Source of the DNA: Madurella fahalii
Taxonomy: Eukaryota > Ascomycota > Sordariomycetes > Sordariales
Assembly (NCBI GenBank): GCA_029876055.1
Contig: CM056877.1
Location: 4,712,001-4,776,000, forward strand
Reading direction: 5' to 3'
DNA length: 64,000 nt
The notes below the pieces were generated by a model. That model was given only the letters and a program-made list of their open reading frames with translations, searched no databases and was not told where the DNA came from. Position 1 is the stretch's first letter. Every line of letters begins with the position of its first letter. Made by a program: the position numbers and the translations under genes. Shown piece by piece: positions 44,867 to 56,371 of the stretch.

Positions 44867-45175
44867 ATGATGAAGCTCTCCCTCCTGGCTACGTTCATTT
44901 CGTTCGTACTAGTGTCTTCCTTGCCAGCTGGCACCGGTACCTCCAAGTGCGTCTGTGACCTACCTTGCCCTAAAGGCGAAGTGTGCGTTGCACTTCCCGA
45001 CGGGGCCTGCACAAACATTTGCGTCGTCCCGAAGTTCTGTGGGCAACTTGCAGTTATTGACTGCGACGACGGGTCCATCTGCATCGACAACCCCAATGAT
45101 GGATGCAATCCGGAAAACGACAACATTAATTGTGCCGGGATATGTGTTCCCCCCTGGTTTGATGGTGGCTTATAG
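44867..45175 (+). CDS. Small secreted cysteine-rich protein
   Basis: Intronless, 102 residues. An N-terminal signal peptide (MMKLSLLATFISFVLVSS) is followed by a mature part of about 80 residues with 12 cysteines. The cysteines form two similar halves: CPKGEVCVALPDGACTNICV and CDDGSICIDNPNDGC ... CAGICVPP, so the protein looks like an internal duplication, presumably with six disulfides. Proteins of this pattern are common among small secreted proteins of Sordariomycetes. No function is known; an effector or extracellular defence role would be speculation. Two adjacent ATG codons start the frame (44867, 44870). The DNA around it is gene-poor. Confidence 0.75.
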   Translation: MMKLSLLATFISFVLVSSLPAGTGTSKCVCDLPCPKGEVCVALPDGACTNICVVPKFCGQLAVIDCDDGSICIDNPNDGCNPENDNINCAGICVPPWFDGGL

Positions 45176-46020
45176 AAGACGGGGATTCGCACATATGCAC
45201 AGGCGGTGAAGGACGACGTGCAAGCATGAGATTGGGTCTCACCGGAAATCCAAAGGGTATTGGCATTCACGAAGCATGACATCGAAACAAAGATTACCCA
45301 GTCATGTCGCCGATGTTGGGGGACTCCCGATGCTTGACGTTCCGTTTCCACATTGGGGAATGAGGAAACGGGCAATTATGCCGTGGGTCGCGGTGGAATC
45401 CGGGCTTGGGTTTGGAATTGCTGGGAGTTGAGACGCCTTTCTAAGCCGTGGGTAGTATTTAGACTCTAGGCACTGAAAATATCACCTTGGGACCCGGTAA
45501 TTATATAGCGTTGGAGCTCGGTCTGGTTTCTCGGTCGCTTGCGCCGCTCTTGCTAGGTGCTCTCGGACATGATGTTCAGTTAGTAGCTAACCTGTCTGGT
45601 CCCGGCGTGACTGTCCACGCATGGCGGGGTGCTCGCCTTTTTGGTCGTCTCGACAACGCACTAGAGACGATTGATGCCCGCAGATTTCTCCTACGGCGGA
45701 AAAAGGCCACGGATGTACCCAATTTGCAGCTGGAAGCGTGCCGAAACTTGACTCACGCCCAATCCTAAATCACTCGCTAGTGTAGACCACAGCCCGCCTA
45801 AGAGCCCCCTGTTTCTCTCTCCTCTCTCCTTCCCAGGACGGAATGAAGATCCAGCAATTGCCAACCCGACGCCACGGTCAACATTGCGTTGTCACGTTCC
45901 GACCGAGGGACTGGGAGCGCACGTGGACTGCCGACGGGCGGTCTTAATGATACAGGTCCCACGCGAGACGGACGAATTCATTACCAGAGTCCTATCTAGC
46001 GACCTCCTACTTTACCTAAG
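45176..46020. other. Intergenic region
   Basis: No gene supported. A 93-codon plus-strand frame at 45487 starts without ATG and has no motif. Confidence 0.5.
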
Positions 46021-47940
46021 CTAGATGGGTATCAGGCCGGTTGGCAGCAGCCGGCTCTTGGCCGAGTCTGAAATCACCAGACTCTTGAGCTCGTGCTCCT
46101 GGACGACCATCGGCACAAAGAAGTAGCAAGTACCAAGTTGGGCCAATTCGAGCTTGGAAATATTCGGTGAGTTCTCAGCGGCAGCGGCGCTTCCTCTACC
46201 TCCCAAGCTTGCGGCGGCCCGGCTACCCACCTGGAGACGGCCCACGGCGACTTGGAATACAGCAAGCCCACGACCGCCTTCTTCTTTGGATGAGGCGCTA
46301 CGGGCTCGACCAGCTGCGCGAGAGTGAGGTAGTGCCAGCCGGCGTGCTCTTCATCAAAAAGTTTCGGAATGTGGGACTCCAATGTCAGTGTAGCGTACGT
46401 GCCCGAGCAAACACGCCAAACCGGTACCGGCGTCAGCTTGTGCTTGGGTATGTACCTGCCTACAAAGCAGATGGTGGGGTCCGCGCCGTGCGATAAGTAC
46501 AATTCCACCAGATCGAGGAGGACGTCGTCAAGCAATTCGCTCTTGCGTATAACCCCCGCCAGACTGAGGAGGGTCACCGTCCACGGTGTCCAGTACGAGC
46601 CGCGCCAGTTGGGGATCTCGAGGTATCCCAGGCGGGCGTTAGGAGACGCTCCCTTTTGAAGCAGTGTTCTTGCAAGCAAGAGAGGGTCGGGCCCTCCCCT
46701 CCGAAGCTCCCTCGGCTCCGGCTTCTGCTCTGTGAGATTATCCGGGTCAAAGCTCGGGTCGGCAGCAGACTCGGGGAACAATTCAGTGGCTGTCTTGGGA
46801 TACAGGAGCTCTCCTACCCCACCGGGGTTGATAATCTGACAGCTTTTTGCAATTGACTCGAAAAAGACCCTCTGGTACGGATGCCCCTGAACACGCCCCT
46901 TTCCTTGTCCCGACGGACGGTCTCTGCGAGCGCCGCTGCGCCGCCCAGAGATGCCGACAACAAGATATCGACATTGGAATCCAACTCGCACAGAATTGGG
47001 CACCGAGTCATCGTACGGAGAACGTACTCATCATATCTGTGGAATGAAGCGGCGCTGACGAAGGTCATAACAAGATGTAGTAGGTCTTCCCGCCGGTCCT
47101 TGCCGTAGTAAACTTTCTCGACGACTGGCTGATGTGGGTTGTTATCCTGGAGCGCCAAGATGGGACAGTGCCGCTGAAGTACCCTTTCGAAGGCGATGCT
47201 CTCCTTATTGTTCGCGAAGACAGGGGTCAGCAGCTCTTCTAGTTTTGATGCCGAGGTGGATTCCGAGGAATAGAAGTCGTCAACGAGCTCGTCTACGAGG
47301 CTGCGCGGGCACCGTATTGATGGCACTGTCTTGAGCACTACAAGGCCAACGTATCTCTGAAGTCCCGATAATTTAGACAGGTTCCATCCTGCAACCTCGT
47401 ATAGCTTTTGGGCGGTGTGATCCTGGACCAGGAAGTCCCAGAGATCTCGATGTACAAACTCAATACATCGTCAGGGCAGAAGGAAATATGGCTGCCGAGG
47501 CTGTCATGTATATCGATAAAGTCTTCGCACCTGCCTCTTATCCTCACTTCTGTGCTGACGAGACGCCTTTCTATCTGTTCAGGAGAATACCGCTCGCCGA
47601 GGGAATCTCGAACTAGGTCGTCCGGTCCAATTAGCCCATCCAAGACGTCGTCCATGGCAAAGAAATACATGGCGTGCTTTCCACCTCCTCTTGACAGAAC
47701 CGGGTCGGACAGACAAAGTAGTGTGATCGCGACTCGGACGCGATCCGGTCGGGCCGGAAATATATCGAGCATCTTCTGAAACATAACAGAGACGTCATCA
47801 GGCATAGAGTCTAGCATTTCTGCGAGTTGAAGGACTGAGTATGCGCTATCGATGCTTCGTACCAGATGGCACAGCGCGAGTTGAAGCCACAGGAACACAC
47901 CGTCGGCCTTTTCGACGGCAGCTTTGATGAGAGACACGTA
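46021..47940 (-). pseudogene. C-terminal relic of a NACHT-type NLR protein
   Basis: The minus strand begins in AAVEKADGVFLWLQLAL, a segment that in fungal NACHT proteins follows the nucleotide-binding domain, then helical repeats (LAEMLDSMPDDVSVMFQKML). No P-loop or start codon is found upstream. At about 47345 the frame breaks (DTLAL, stop), and the next frame carries on with VLKTVPSIRCPRSLVDELVDDF. At about 46895 it breaks again, and the next frame continues RVFFESIAKSCQIINPGG to an ankyrin-like LLLARTLLQKGASPNARLG. Both breaks equal one missing base. The final part, ending GLIPI at 46021, can be joined by an intron of about 53 nt near 46178-46230. The relic is clearly non-functional as an NLR. 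Confidence 0.65.
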
Positions 47941-48062
47941 GCCCGCGTCCGAAAATAACGTGGCGTGTCTCTCGGTGCCACTCAGTCCTTTAAATATGCC
48001 TGCATTCCTGTTTGATCTCGACGTAGAGGCCCGCCTGTGACAGGCGCCGAATTAATTGCAGC

Positions 48063-49774
48063 CTACAACTTCCTCACCGTGGCTCGGATTCCCCGTGACT
48101 CCCATTTCACGTATGGAACGAGATAAGCATGTGCCATCTGGACATCAGTTTCGTCCGTCTCAAACAGCTCAAATTCGTAGCGGGTGACGATGGTCGCGAT
48201 GGTGGTATAAAGTTCGGCAAATGCGAGGCTGTGCTCGACATTGATTAGCTTGCAAGTCTCATGCTCCCCTAAGGTAAGGTGAGGTAAGGTAAAGTAACTA
48301 ATAACAACACCCTGCAATATGGGTTGTCCACTTACTTGATGCCCATGCACTGGCGGGAACCTCTCCCAAACGGCACAAAATACTTGTCTAGCTCGGGACG
48401 GTCGATCCACCGCTCCGGGATGAAAATCTTGGGTTCCGGGAAGATTTTCTCGTTCATAAGGATATCATACGTCGTCATACTCACAGGGGTGTTGCGAGGG
48501 ATAGTCCAGTTGTCGTATTGCAGCGCCGCATCTGGCGCGAGGCGTGGGTCACGGGTGACAATGCCATGGGCCAGGCGCATGGCCTCATGTACGACGCCGT
48601 AGAGAAAGGGAATCTTTTCGAGCTGCCGCCAGTCATATGGCCGCTCGACAGCCGCGAGCTCAGCACGTAGCCGCGCCGCGAGCTTGGGCTGCGCAGACAG
48701 GTGATAGCTCGCGACGCTGAGCACCCAGGATGTTGTGATTATCCCGGCGGCAATGATCAGCTGGGCCTCGTCGCCGAGGCGTGCATCCGACTTTTCACTC
48801 TCGGGGAGTTCGTCATTATTCAGCACCTCATGAAAGATTGTGGGATGGGAAACCGTCTTGTAACCCTTGTTGATGCCGTCGCGGATCTGGCGCACTCTCT
48901 TGGCAAGATCCTAGATAAGGTTTTATTAGATTCCGTGCCGGCGCATGTGTCCCGTGTTAAACGGAGAAAGTGCCCGTACCTTTCGCAGTCCGACAACCGG
49001 CATGATGTCCGGCTGCCCCCACCTTACAAGCCATTCGGGAAGCAAGTCGAGGATGGGAAACACGACGGGGAAATGCAGGGCGAAGTGGCCCGTGACGTAA
49101 ATGGCCACAAGCGCCTCGTGCAGCGTGTCGGCGAAGTCGGGGCTCTCGAGCTGGTCATATGACTTGGCAAAGGCATACTCGGTGATGATATCAGTCGTCA
49201 GGGCCATCCAGGCTCTGCTCAGACGGACGACGGCGCCCTTGTTAGCGGCATAGTTGTCCAACTTTTCGCACAGCCTGCCGACCTTGGCGGCGATGACGGG
49301 CTGAAAGTCGGCTATCTTGGCTACCGAGAAGAAGGGGCTGATGGCCTTGCGGCGCTGCCGGTGGAGGTCATGGTCGACGGTCGAGAAGGTGTCGCTCGCG
49401 TAGCCGAAGCGGCCGGAGAAGTAGGCGTACTTATTGCGCCGGCCCGAGCTGCGGGCGTACAGCACATCGTAATAGTCTGGGTCGTCTATGTGAAGCTCGG
49501 TTGGCGTGATGCGGATGATGGGGCCGTACTTTTTGTGCAGCTTCTGGATGTGCCAGGTGAACTCGCCCTGTCGAACCACGTCGTAATAGAACTCATACCA
49601 GTTGCTGAGAGCAGCGAGTTTCGGACCGGGAAACTTGGCGAGGGGACTCAGATAGAGGCGATAGATGGCCAATCCCGCGAGATAAATCGCGAATGCCCCG
49701 ACAGCGAGGGCTAGGCACGCACCACCCAACATAAACATGTCCATGGTATCATGTGGTGAGAATGACCTGACCAT
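48063..49774 (-). CDS. Cytochrome P450 monooxygenase
   Basis: A 511-residue protein in three exons: 49774-48980, 48910-48336 and 48228-48063 (introns 69 and 107 nt), all in phase. An N-terminal membrane anchor (GGACLALAVGAFAIYLAGLAIY) is followed by the proline hinge KFPGPKLAAL. Other motifs: I-helix AAGIITTSW, ExxR in HEAMR, PERW, and the haem loop FGRGSRQCMG with the ligand Cys. The NKYAYFSGRFGYASDTFSTVDHDLHRQRRKA region is typical of the fungal branch that includes trichodiene-oxygenase-like P450s of secondary metabolism. The last join recreates GINLAFAELY, strongly supporting that intron. No terpene cyclase, PKS or NRPS is nearby. It is divergent from the HET gene (513 bp). ER membrane location is expected; substrate unknown. 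Confidence 0.88.
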
Positions 49775-50287
49775 CGGAGAAGCGAGTGCTCTCCTGGCTG
49801 GAGTCGGGAAGGATTGGGGGAACGGGTGAGGTCGGCCCAGAACCCTTGGCCGGGCAGGATCAAAAAGCGGCCCATGCCAGCGCCGTGCGTTATGATTGCC
49901 TACCGCGCTAATGCACTCCGAGTGCTCGAATTAAGATAAGGTACCTGTAAGGTACTGCCCGCAACCGAGATAGCTTAGTACGGTACTAAGCCTTCGAGCA
50001 AAATGGACCATTTTCATTTTCTTTCCATAACCCCTACCCTTGCCGTTTCTACATTGCCCTGGGGACCCTTCCCGCGAGGCTGTCTGACATTCGCGACCCG
50101 ACCATGCCAGCATTGCCAGGTGCCCAACCCACCAGGGCACCCCAAGCGGGGATGGGTGCGGGGAAGAGATAGGCGGTGTGGCCGTCGAGGATATGTCGCC
50201 AACCTCTATTCAACGACGCAGTGGGACGATCTCAACTGAGAAAAAGAAAAAAATTTTAAAACATAAAAAGAATAATAGAGGCATACA
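49775..50287. promoter_or_regulatory. Divergent promoter region P450 / HET gene
   Basis: 513 bp between divergent start codons. A short AT-rich stretch (aaaagaaaaaaatttt) lies just before the HET start. No named binding site recognised. Confidence 0.4.
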
Positions 50288-52475
50288 ATGTCAGCATTCA
50301 CTTACCCTCCATTGCCTTCTGGCGTCGACGCCATTCGTATCCTTCGTCTTGCGCCCGGAACCTTCACGGACCCCTTGGTATGCGATCTTCAAACAGCTGC
50401 ATTTAGCACCAAGCCTCGATACGTCGCCCTTTCTTACACATGGGGAGATCCGTACCCGGATAGCGCCTCTCTTCACCTAGCCACGTCTAATAGCGGTTCG
50501 GGAGCCCGTCATCCTGGGGGGGCGGGAAGCAGCAAGGCAGACGACAAGCCCATCCCAGAGCCTCTCCCCCTCGAAATCGTCGTGAATGGCCATCCGTTTC
50601 GGGTGCATCACAACCTCCATGTTTGCCTGCTTCATCTCCGTTCAACGACGCATGCTTTCCCACTGTGGGTGGATGCTGTCTGCATCAACCAGCAAGACCA
50701 TGAGGAACGCAACAGTCAGGTCGCCCTCATGTCATTCATCTACTCGCGGGCGCAAAAAGTCGTGGCATGGCTCGGCGTTCGGGAATTCAGCGACCGCAAC
50801 TCCTTGACGCGAATCATGTCCGCCGAATGGAAGAACGGTGTGTCACACCAGCTCGCTCCTGCTCTTGCGGAGGGCACCAAGCTGCATCGCTCCGCCCCGC
50901 CAGACCGTGGCACTCTCTATCGCGTGGCCAGAAGCGCCTACTGGACCAGGCTGTGGATCGTCCAGGAAGCTTGCTTGGCCTACTCGCTGCTGATTGTGTT
51001 TGGAGCCAAGGTCTGGGCCTTTGACGAGATGGAGGGGTGGAGTGTTTGGAAGGCTGTCGTCTCGGAAAGTCCAGGGGGCAGAAACGTGCCTGGTTTCGGA
51101 GCAATGCTGCAACTCGCCCAAGCAAGGTCGTCAAAATTCACGGATGACATGAAATTTGAGAGACTCGTCGAACGATTTGCCAAACAGGCGTGTACAGACC
51201 GGAGAGACAGGGTCTATGGTTTGCTAGGGCTAGCAAATGATGTCCACGCGTCTGCTGGGGCCGCCAGGTCTACCGACCCCGTGGAGGAATACATTCGCTT
51301 GCTGGATCTAGAACAGCCAAACCCACCGGAGCCCAAAAGAGGGGTCGGAAGATTCGTGGTTGACTACGATCGTTCTTTCTATGACATCTGGAAAGACGCG
51401 GTCAAGTTCGTATTCTTCAGGGCCAGGGCAATGGAGGGCTCCTGGCACCCACGCCCGGAAACAAACCCTGTTCTGCAGAATGTCAGTGCTATCCTCGAGC
51501 AAGAACGACGTATTAGCTTGATGAGAACCGCTGGCATCATCCAAGCTGCTCTTGATGGGAGGGTCGGGGAAGAGCTCAAGCTCTCCAAGAATGCAGGACG
51601 ATTGGTTAACCCTAATGGGGAAAATGGGGTAGGTACATGTTGTCTTTAAAGATGTCTAGCAAATGAGTGGTATATCTAACATGATCCAGCAGTTACAGGA
51701 CAGCGAGGGCCTGGTTATCAGGGCGATCGGGTATCTGGCCGGACAGATTGTCCAATTGGGGCCAGAGTACACATCTCTTATGGGTTCGTTCCGGGCACAG
51801 CAGGACTGGCTGGATTCCTGGGAAGAAAGCTACAGCCTGCCCGCCGACTTTGAGGTGTTACGAAAGACAAACGAGGACTACATGGCTCGGCTCGTGGACT
51901 TTGGCGACGAGGAATTACGCCAAATCCGAGAGCTCCGGCATCCAGACACAATCGCTTGGTTTGCTGATGGTGGCATTCGACCGCTTCGGTCCAGCAGACG
52001 TTCGCACGAAGAAAACAATGAAAATAGACAGAGCAAGGACGGCGAGTCCGACAATCATTCGCCAAAGGACCCCAGGATATGCCTCGGCACGAACCATATT
52101 ATATCCCTTGTTCCTTCCGAAGCAAGGATAGGCGATTTCATCGTGCGCTTCTGGAACTGTGATGCTGCGATCGTCGTTCGACCCAGCTGCCCTGGCCCGT
52201 GGCATTCGAACTCGCTCCCACCATATTTTAACGTGGTTGGGAAAGCAGATGTTGCGAAAGCCAGAAATGAAAAAGACCAGGCGGCCCCGGGGCGCGATAT
52301 CACTGCTGAGAGTTCGCTAGCTCTTAGCCCGAATATATTTTATGAGCGGGACGTAACAAGGCCAACTGCCCCCGGGAACGGAACTGAGAATTTCATCATG
52401 CCCCAGGGAGCGGTGTATGTAGACATGGATTTTCCCACGTTGCAACACATTAGTGAACATATCTCAACACCATAG
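50288..52475 (+). CDS. Heterokaryon incompatibility (HET) domain protein
   Basis: A 708-residue protein in two exons, 50288-51628 and 51690-52475 (61-nt intron, phase 0). The HET domain spans about 40-200: PRYVALSYTWGDP, then NLHVCLLHLR, then FPLWVDAVCINQQDHEERNSQV and the AQKVVAWLG block, followed by YWTRLWIVQEACLA. HET domains trigger cell death after fusion of genetically different hyphae; they are distantly TIR-like. The rest is the usual variable region with DRRDRVYGLLGLA and a C-terminal domain containing NHIISLVPSEARIGDFIV, a beta segment often seen at the end of HET proteins. An apolar stretch is absent, so it is probably cytosolic. Whether this copy determines incompatibility is unknown. 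Confidence 0.9.
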
Positions 52476-53322
52476 AGAAAAGAGAACAATTTCATCGTAC
52501 ATTGGTCGCGACTGTGATTTGCCTTCAGGGACGCATCTGCAATCTACCTGCTCTGCTGTCCCAGGTATTCATTTTCTTTTTACTTCTGTTCCAAGTGCCG
52601 TGCACAAAGGGCGACAAGCCGTCCCCCGTCTTCAGAACTCGGAGCCTAAGGCGGCAGAGGATGATGAATAGAATGAGCAGGGCCCGGGAGCTGGGCTTCG
52701 GATATTCTCCGTGTTTGAGCCGTATTTTGAACTTTGGGTACGGCTTGTCTTCGAGTTAGGCCGGCCCGTGGTTGTCACTCTGCCGTTCCCTGCAGTGGTC
52801 TTTCTCCATAGGTGTCAACGGCAAAGGATATTCCGAAACTATCTCACCACTCCGTCATAGAGACCCAAATAAACATGAATACACTCGGACTTAAGGATAG
52901 TTCCCTAACAAATTATCGCTTTTCTTGTTGGGCTTTCCCAACAGTCTTGCTCGGGAAACTAGACAATATAGGCCGGATAAAAATCTTCAACGAAATAGAA
53001 AGAAAATTAGTAAAAAGGCTGGCTAGTTAACTGTCAAAGAAAGAAAGGCATTGGTCGCTTCTAGCTTTTAGCTTTAGCTCTAGTTACCATCGCCATACGT
53101 CTCTTCTGTGGTACTGTCCTCACCGGGCTTTTTGCCTGCTGGCCCCTCAACTCATTTCTCTCACATGCAGCAGCCTAACCTGGCCACAACCGCGTCTTGG
53201 AGAGTCACACGCTTCAAGGCATGACCACGTAATTGAATTCAGGTACCATCCATCAACAACCTGGACAACCTGAATCTCATTTATTCTTTTTCTCAATCAA
53301 ATACTGCAATTCCCTTCACAGA
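52476..53322. other. Intergenic region
   Basis: Nothing recognised; frames are short and most lack ATG. Confidence 0.5.
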
Positions 53323-54567
53323 ATGGCCGCCCTAGACGACCACATGCAAGACGACCGCTGCGATAGCCACTCGAACACACCGCCACCGCTATCAATCAAC
53401 CGGATCATCACCCTCCATCCCCGCGAGCGGCTGTTAGTGCATCCCTTCGGTTGGACCAACCGACAATTGGATCTCCTACAATGCCGCTTTCATTTTCGTA
53501 GAGATAGCGGCGATGCTGAAAGTCATATTTCCGCACCAGAGTCAGCAAGTCAGGCGGGCAACGCGGAAGCCCCATCACCGGCCCACCACCGCAACGACCG
53601 TGCTGCTTGTCGCCTGGCGCGCGCTCGTCGTTTGGCGCCTAGATTAAAGCGCAGTCTATCCCACCAATAGCGCTGGGTAGAAATGGCCGAGACGGTTCGG
53701 GGAGCTCTTAGGAACGTTACCGGTGGCCCCTTTTAATTGACTGCAGGTATGTGCTCTACGCACATTAAGCCTTCCCGAAGCGGTGTCTACCACCTTCGAT
53801 CCTCGCACTGACACAATCCGGATCCTAGCCGGATTATTCGTCTCTACTTCAACCAAACCCCACATACCACGCTTCCATATTGCCACATGTCGTTCCCAAA
53901 CTTGGACCCCACCGAGGAGGTCACTATTGCATTCTTTGACCTCGGCCAGCTTTAGCTAGATCGGAGAGAGTCTTTCAGATCAAGAAACAGATTAGGCTAT
54001 ACGGACTGGCCTGGGTTATACCGTTGTCTCCAACTAGCAAAAGGATATACCGCTGCCGAAAGCGACAGAGACCCGTACTTTGTTGCTCTCGTCATCGCCT
54101 TGGCACAAGAACAGCGGCGCCGTTGTGCGGCGCAAACACCTCCGCCCCGCGACTTCACGGTGAGCTGTTCGTTTTCTTTCCTTGTGTACCCTTTCCTAAC
54201 ACGGTGGCCATCCTCAGGTTTGCCTTCTCGTGGTGGGTATGAAATATCCAACACCATTCATCTCTACGTTGCCCACGTACAAGGCTTCTTCCTCGACAGG
54301 TTGGATTTTCCAAGCCAAGAACCGCCAGTCCACTCCGGGCTCGACGTTTACTATTGGCGCATCTCGGCCAAGCCATTTGAGACTCTACTCGAACGACTCG
54401 ACCGGGAGATAAAGCTAGAGTGCTCTGGGGAAAGACATGGCACCTGTAATGCCGGCGAAATTCAGGAAGGGCTGGGACAAAGCGCAAATGGGAAGGCGAT
54501 TCGAATAATTACATACCATCCTTCAAGAGATAAGCAGGGGGCGATGTACTATGGTCATGGTGAATAA
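53323..54567 (+). pseudogene. Relic of an unrecognised fungal orphan gene
   Basis: One plus-strand frame (start ATG 53323) is open in pieces from 53323 to 54567 and interrupted by stops at about 53668-53670, 53735, 53802 and 53953. Protein-like segments are WPGLYRCLQLAKGYTAAES, DRDPYFVALVIALAQ and, at the end, VYYWRISAKPFETLLERL. A different frame between about 53750 and 53890 also looks coding (LPEAVSTTFDPRTDTIRILA). I know similar sequences only as short hypothetical proteins of Sordariales. Introns may remove part of the stops, but no consistent model was found, so decay is the simpler reading. Confidence 0.4.
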
Positions 54568-54960
54568 GAGACATAATTACCGTATACGGTGATGTGCTGA
54601 ATGAGTTGATGACGAGGATGAGAGGTCGTGATCAGCTGAGATGAGGGATCGAACGAGAGAATGGGAAGGACAGTTAAGTAAGAGGGCGGGGGTCAGGATG
54701 CTTTAGTATCTCACCAATACTGAAATTTCTTGGCTATAGGACAAGGCACACGCACATCGAATCTCGCCTTGGGAAAGACGCACCCTGGAATATTACAATT
54801 GATAACCCCTGCGGCAAATACTGTACACTTTCTTGACGCTCCACCCCGGCGTTCTTTTGCCCGACACGAAGACCGCCGTTGTCTACCTGAGGCTCCACTT
54901 CCGTCTAGAGCGCTAGTGAATTTCAGCACGGGAGATAGCAGTCAGAGAGAAGCAAACAAC

Positions 54961-55233
54961 ATGGGGTATAGCCGCTCAAGCGTGCCGCTGGTCGAGAACC
55001 CTGAGGGTAAGAAGTGCGTTCCCCCAAGGACTGAAATTCGAGCCCACCGGGACCTTAGTCTTGTATTACAAGGCCGAGCCCCCCGGACACTAAGGTTATT
55101 GAGGAAGGTTTTGGGCTGGCTGATAGATTCGGGCCGCTTGATGGAATATAGCCTAGCTCAACGGCTAGAACTAGAGGCCGAAGAGGCGGAAGAAGAGGAG
55201 GTAGTAGTAGACGAATCCGAAGTCGAAGACTAG
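54961..55233 (+). CDS. Possible small acidic-tailed hypothetical protein
   Basis: A 90-codon frame from ATG 54961 to 55233. It has an Arg/Leu-rich middle (RTLRLLRKVLGWLIDSGRL) and a strongly acidic tail (EAEEAEEEEVVVDESEVED). The frame is open for another 77 codons upstream but without ATG. No family recognised. The acidic tail is a low-complexity GAG/GAA run, so this may be chance. Confidence 0.25.
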   Translation: MGYSRSSVPLVENPEGKKCVPPRTEIRAHRDLSLVLQGRAPRTLRLLRKVLGWLIDSGRLMEYSLAQRLELEAEEAEEEEVVVDESEVED

Positions 55234-56371
55234 AAGTCTTCAGGACCTCATACTGGGTTGGGAGAAACTGTCCCCAGAGGACAGGGTCCCTCTGGTCGGA
55301 GGGCCACACTTATTGGGATGGCGCCCCGGGGGCTGGAACTTGCCGTGGGCCCATTTTTCTTTTGCACCATAAGTAGGGCTGTCCTGGTCGTTGCTCCTTA
55401 GACAGAATATTCAATTCAACACTCTTTTCCACACTTGTTGCAGGCTCAATTGACGAGATTCTTTGCGTGCAAAGACTCCCTCTGACCGTAGGGAGCTCTA
55501 TCTGTACATGTTGTTTTGATCTTGTTTAGGCTGCTGGGACCCAATTTGTGGCGGTGTCGCCTGGCCTGTCTTGTCTATCTTGTCTGTCTGGCATTTGGCC
55601 ACCTTTGCCCTCCTCCTTATATTGATGGGTAGGTGGGTGTAGGTGTGTTTCTGCACTACTTCAATACGAGTCTCGTATTCGGGTACGTAAATATGGGCCT
55701 TGGATCCGGGTACGTGGATACAGGCCTCAACGGCCTAGATTTTACAGAACTAGGCCTCAATGGCCCGGACCCGTCAGATCTAAGCCACTGTGATACGCTA
55801 GTTAGGCCTTGGCTCGTAAGCGCTAAACTGACGCTATCGCTTCAGAGGTGATGGTGTCGGCGTTCGAAGTGGCGGCATCGGCGAAAAGCCGAGGGAATCT
55901 AACAGGTAATTGAACTAACAACGTCAACGTCTTAGACTAGGACTATAGGTATTGCTATAGAATTTAGCTTCAGATGCGTTTATTTGACTATGTACTTCCG
56001 TTGTAGAGTTTTAGACGCTGCCCGATACAACCACTTTTCTGAAGAAATACGTTTTTGGCGGAATCGTCAAAGCCGCCAAGCCAATATCACATTAGGCCTA
56101 CGTTCCTTCTCGCTTCCGGAATCTTACAACCGCAGTGGGGTTGGCGAAGATCCAAGGCTTCCTGTGGCGTCAACTTTCTTTTCTGGTAAAGATCAACTTC
56201 TGCGACTCTAGATCCGTTTCCATAGGCAAAGAGGGCTGAAAGGATATACGCCGGATTCTGGCTTTAAAATGCGAAGGAGCTCCCGTGACAATTTCCAAGC
56301 CCTGTCTTAGAGTTTCGGTCAACTAATCTTGCTAGTCCATAAATTGTCATTTCCAAATCTGAACCCTCGCC
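55234..56371. other. Intergenic, degraded repeat-like DNA
   Basis: 55265-55620 reads like non-coding repeat DNA with CT-rich words (ttgtctatcttgtctgtctgg). 55680-55780 has imperfect duplicated units (gggtacgt...; aggcctcaa-c/t-ggcc). 55910-56020 is AT-rich. No transposase or reverse transcriptase fragment could be read. Confidence 0.45.

Noticed and set aside
55269..55508. Possible solo LTR beginning TGT and ending ACA
   Set aside because: No matching target-site duplication (GAAAC versus TGTTG), no primer-binding site and no internal element; TG...CA ends are too common by chance.
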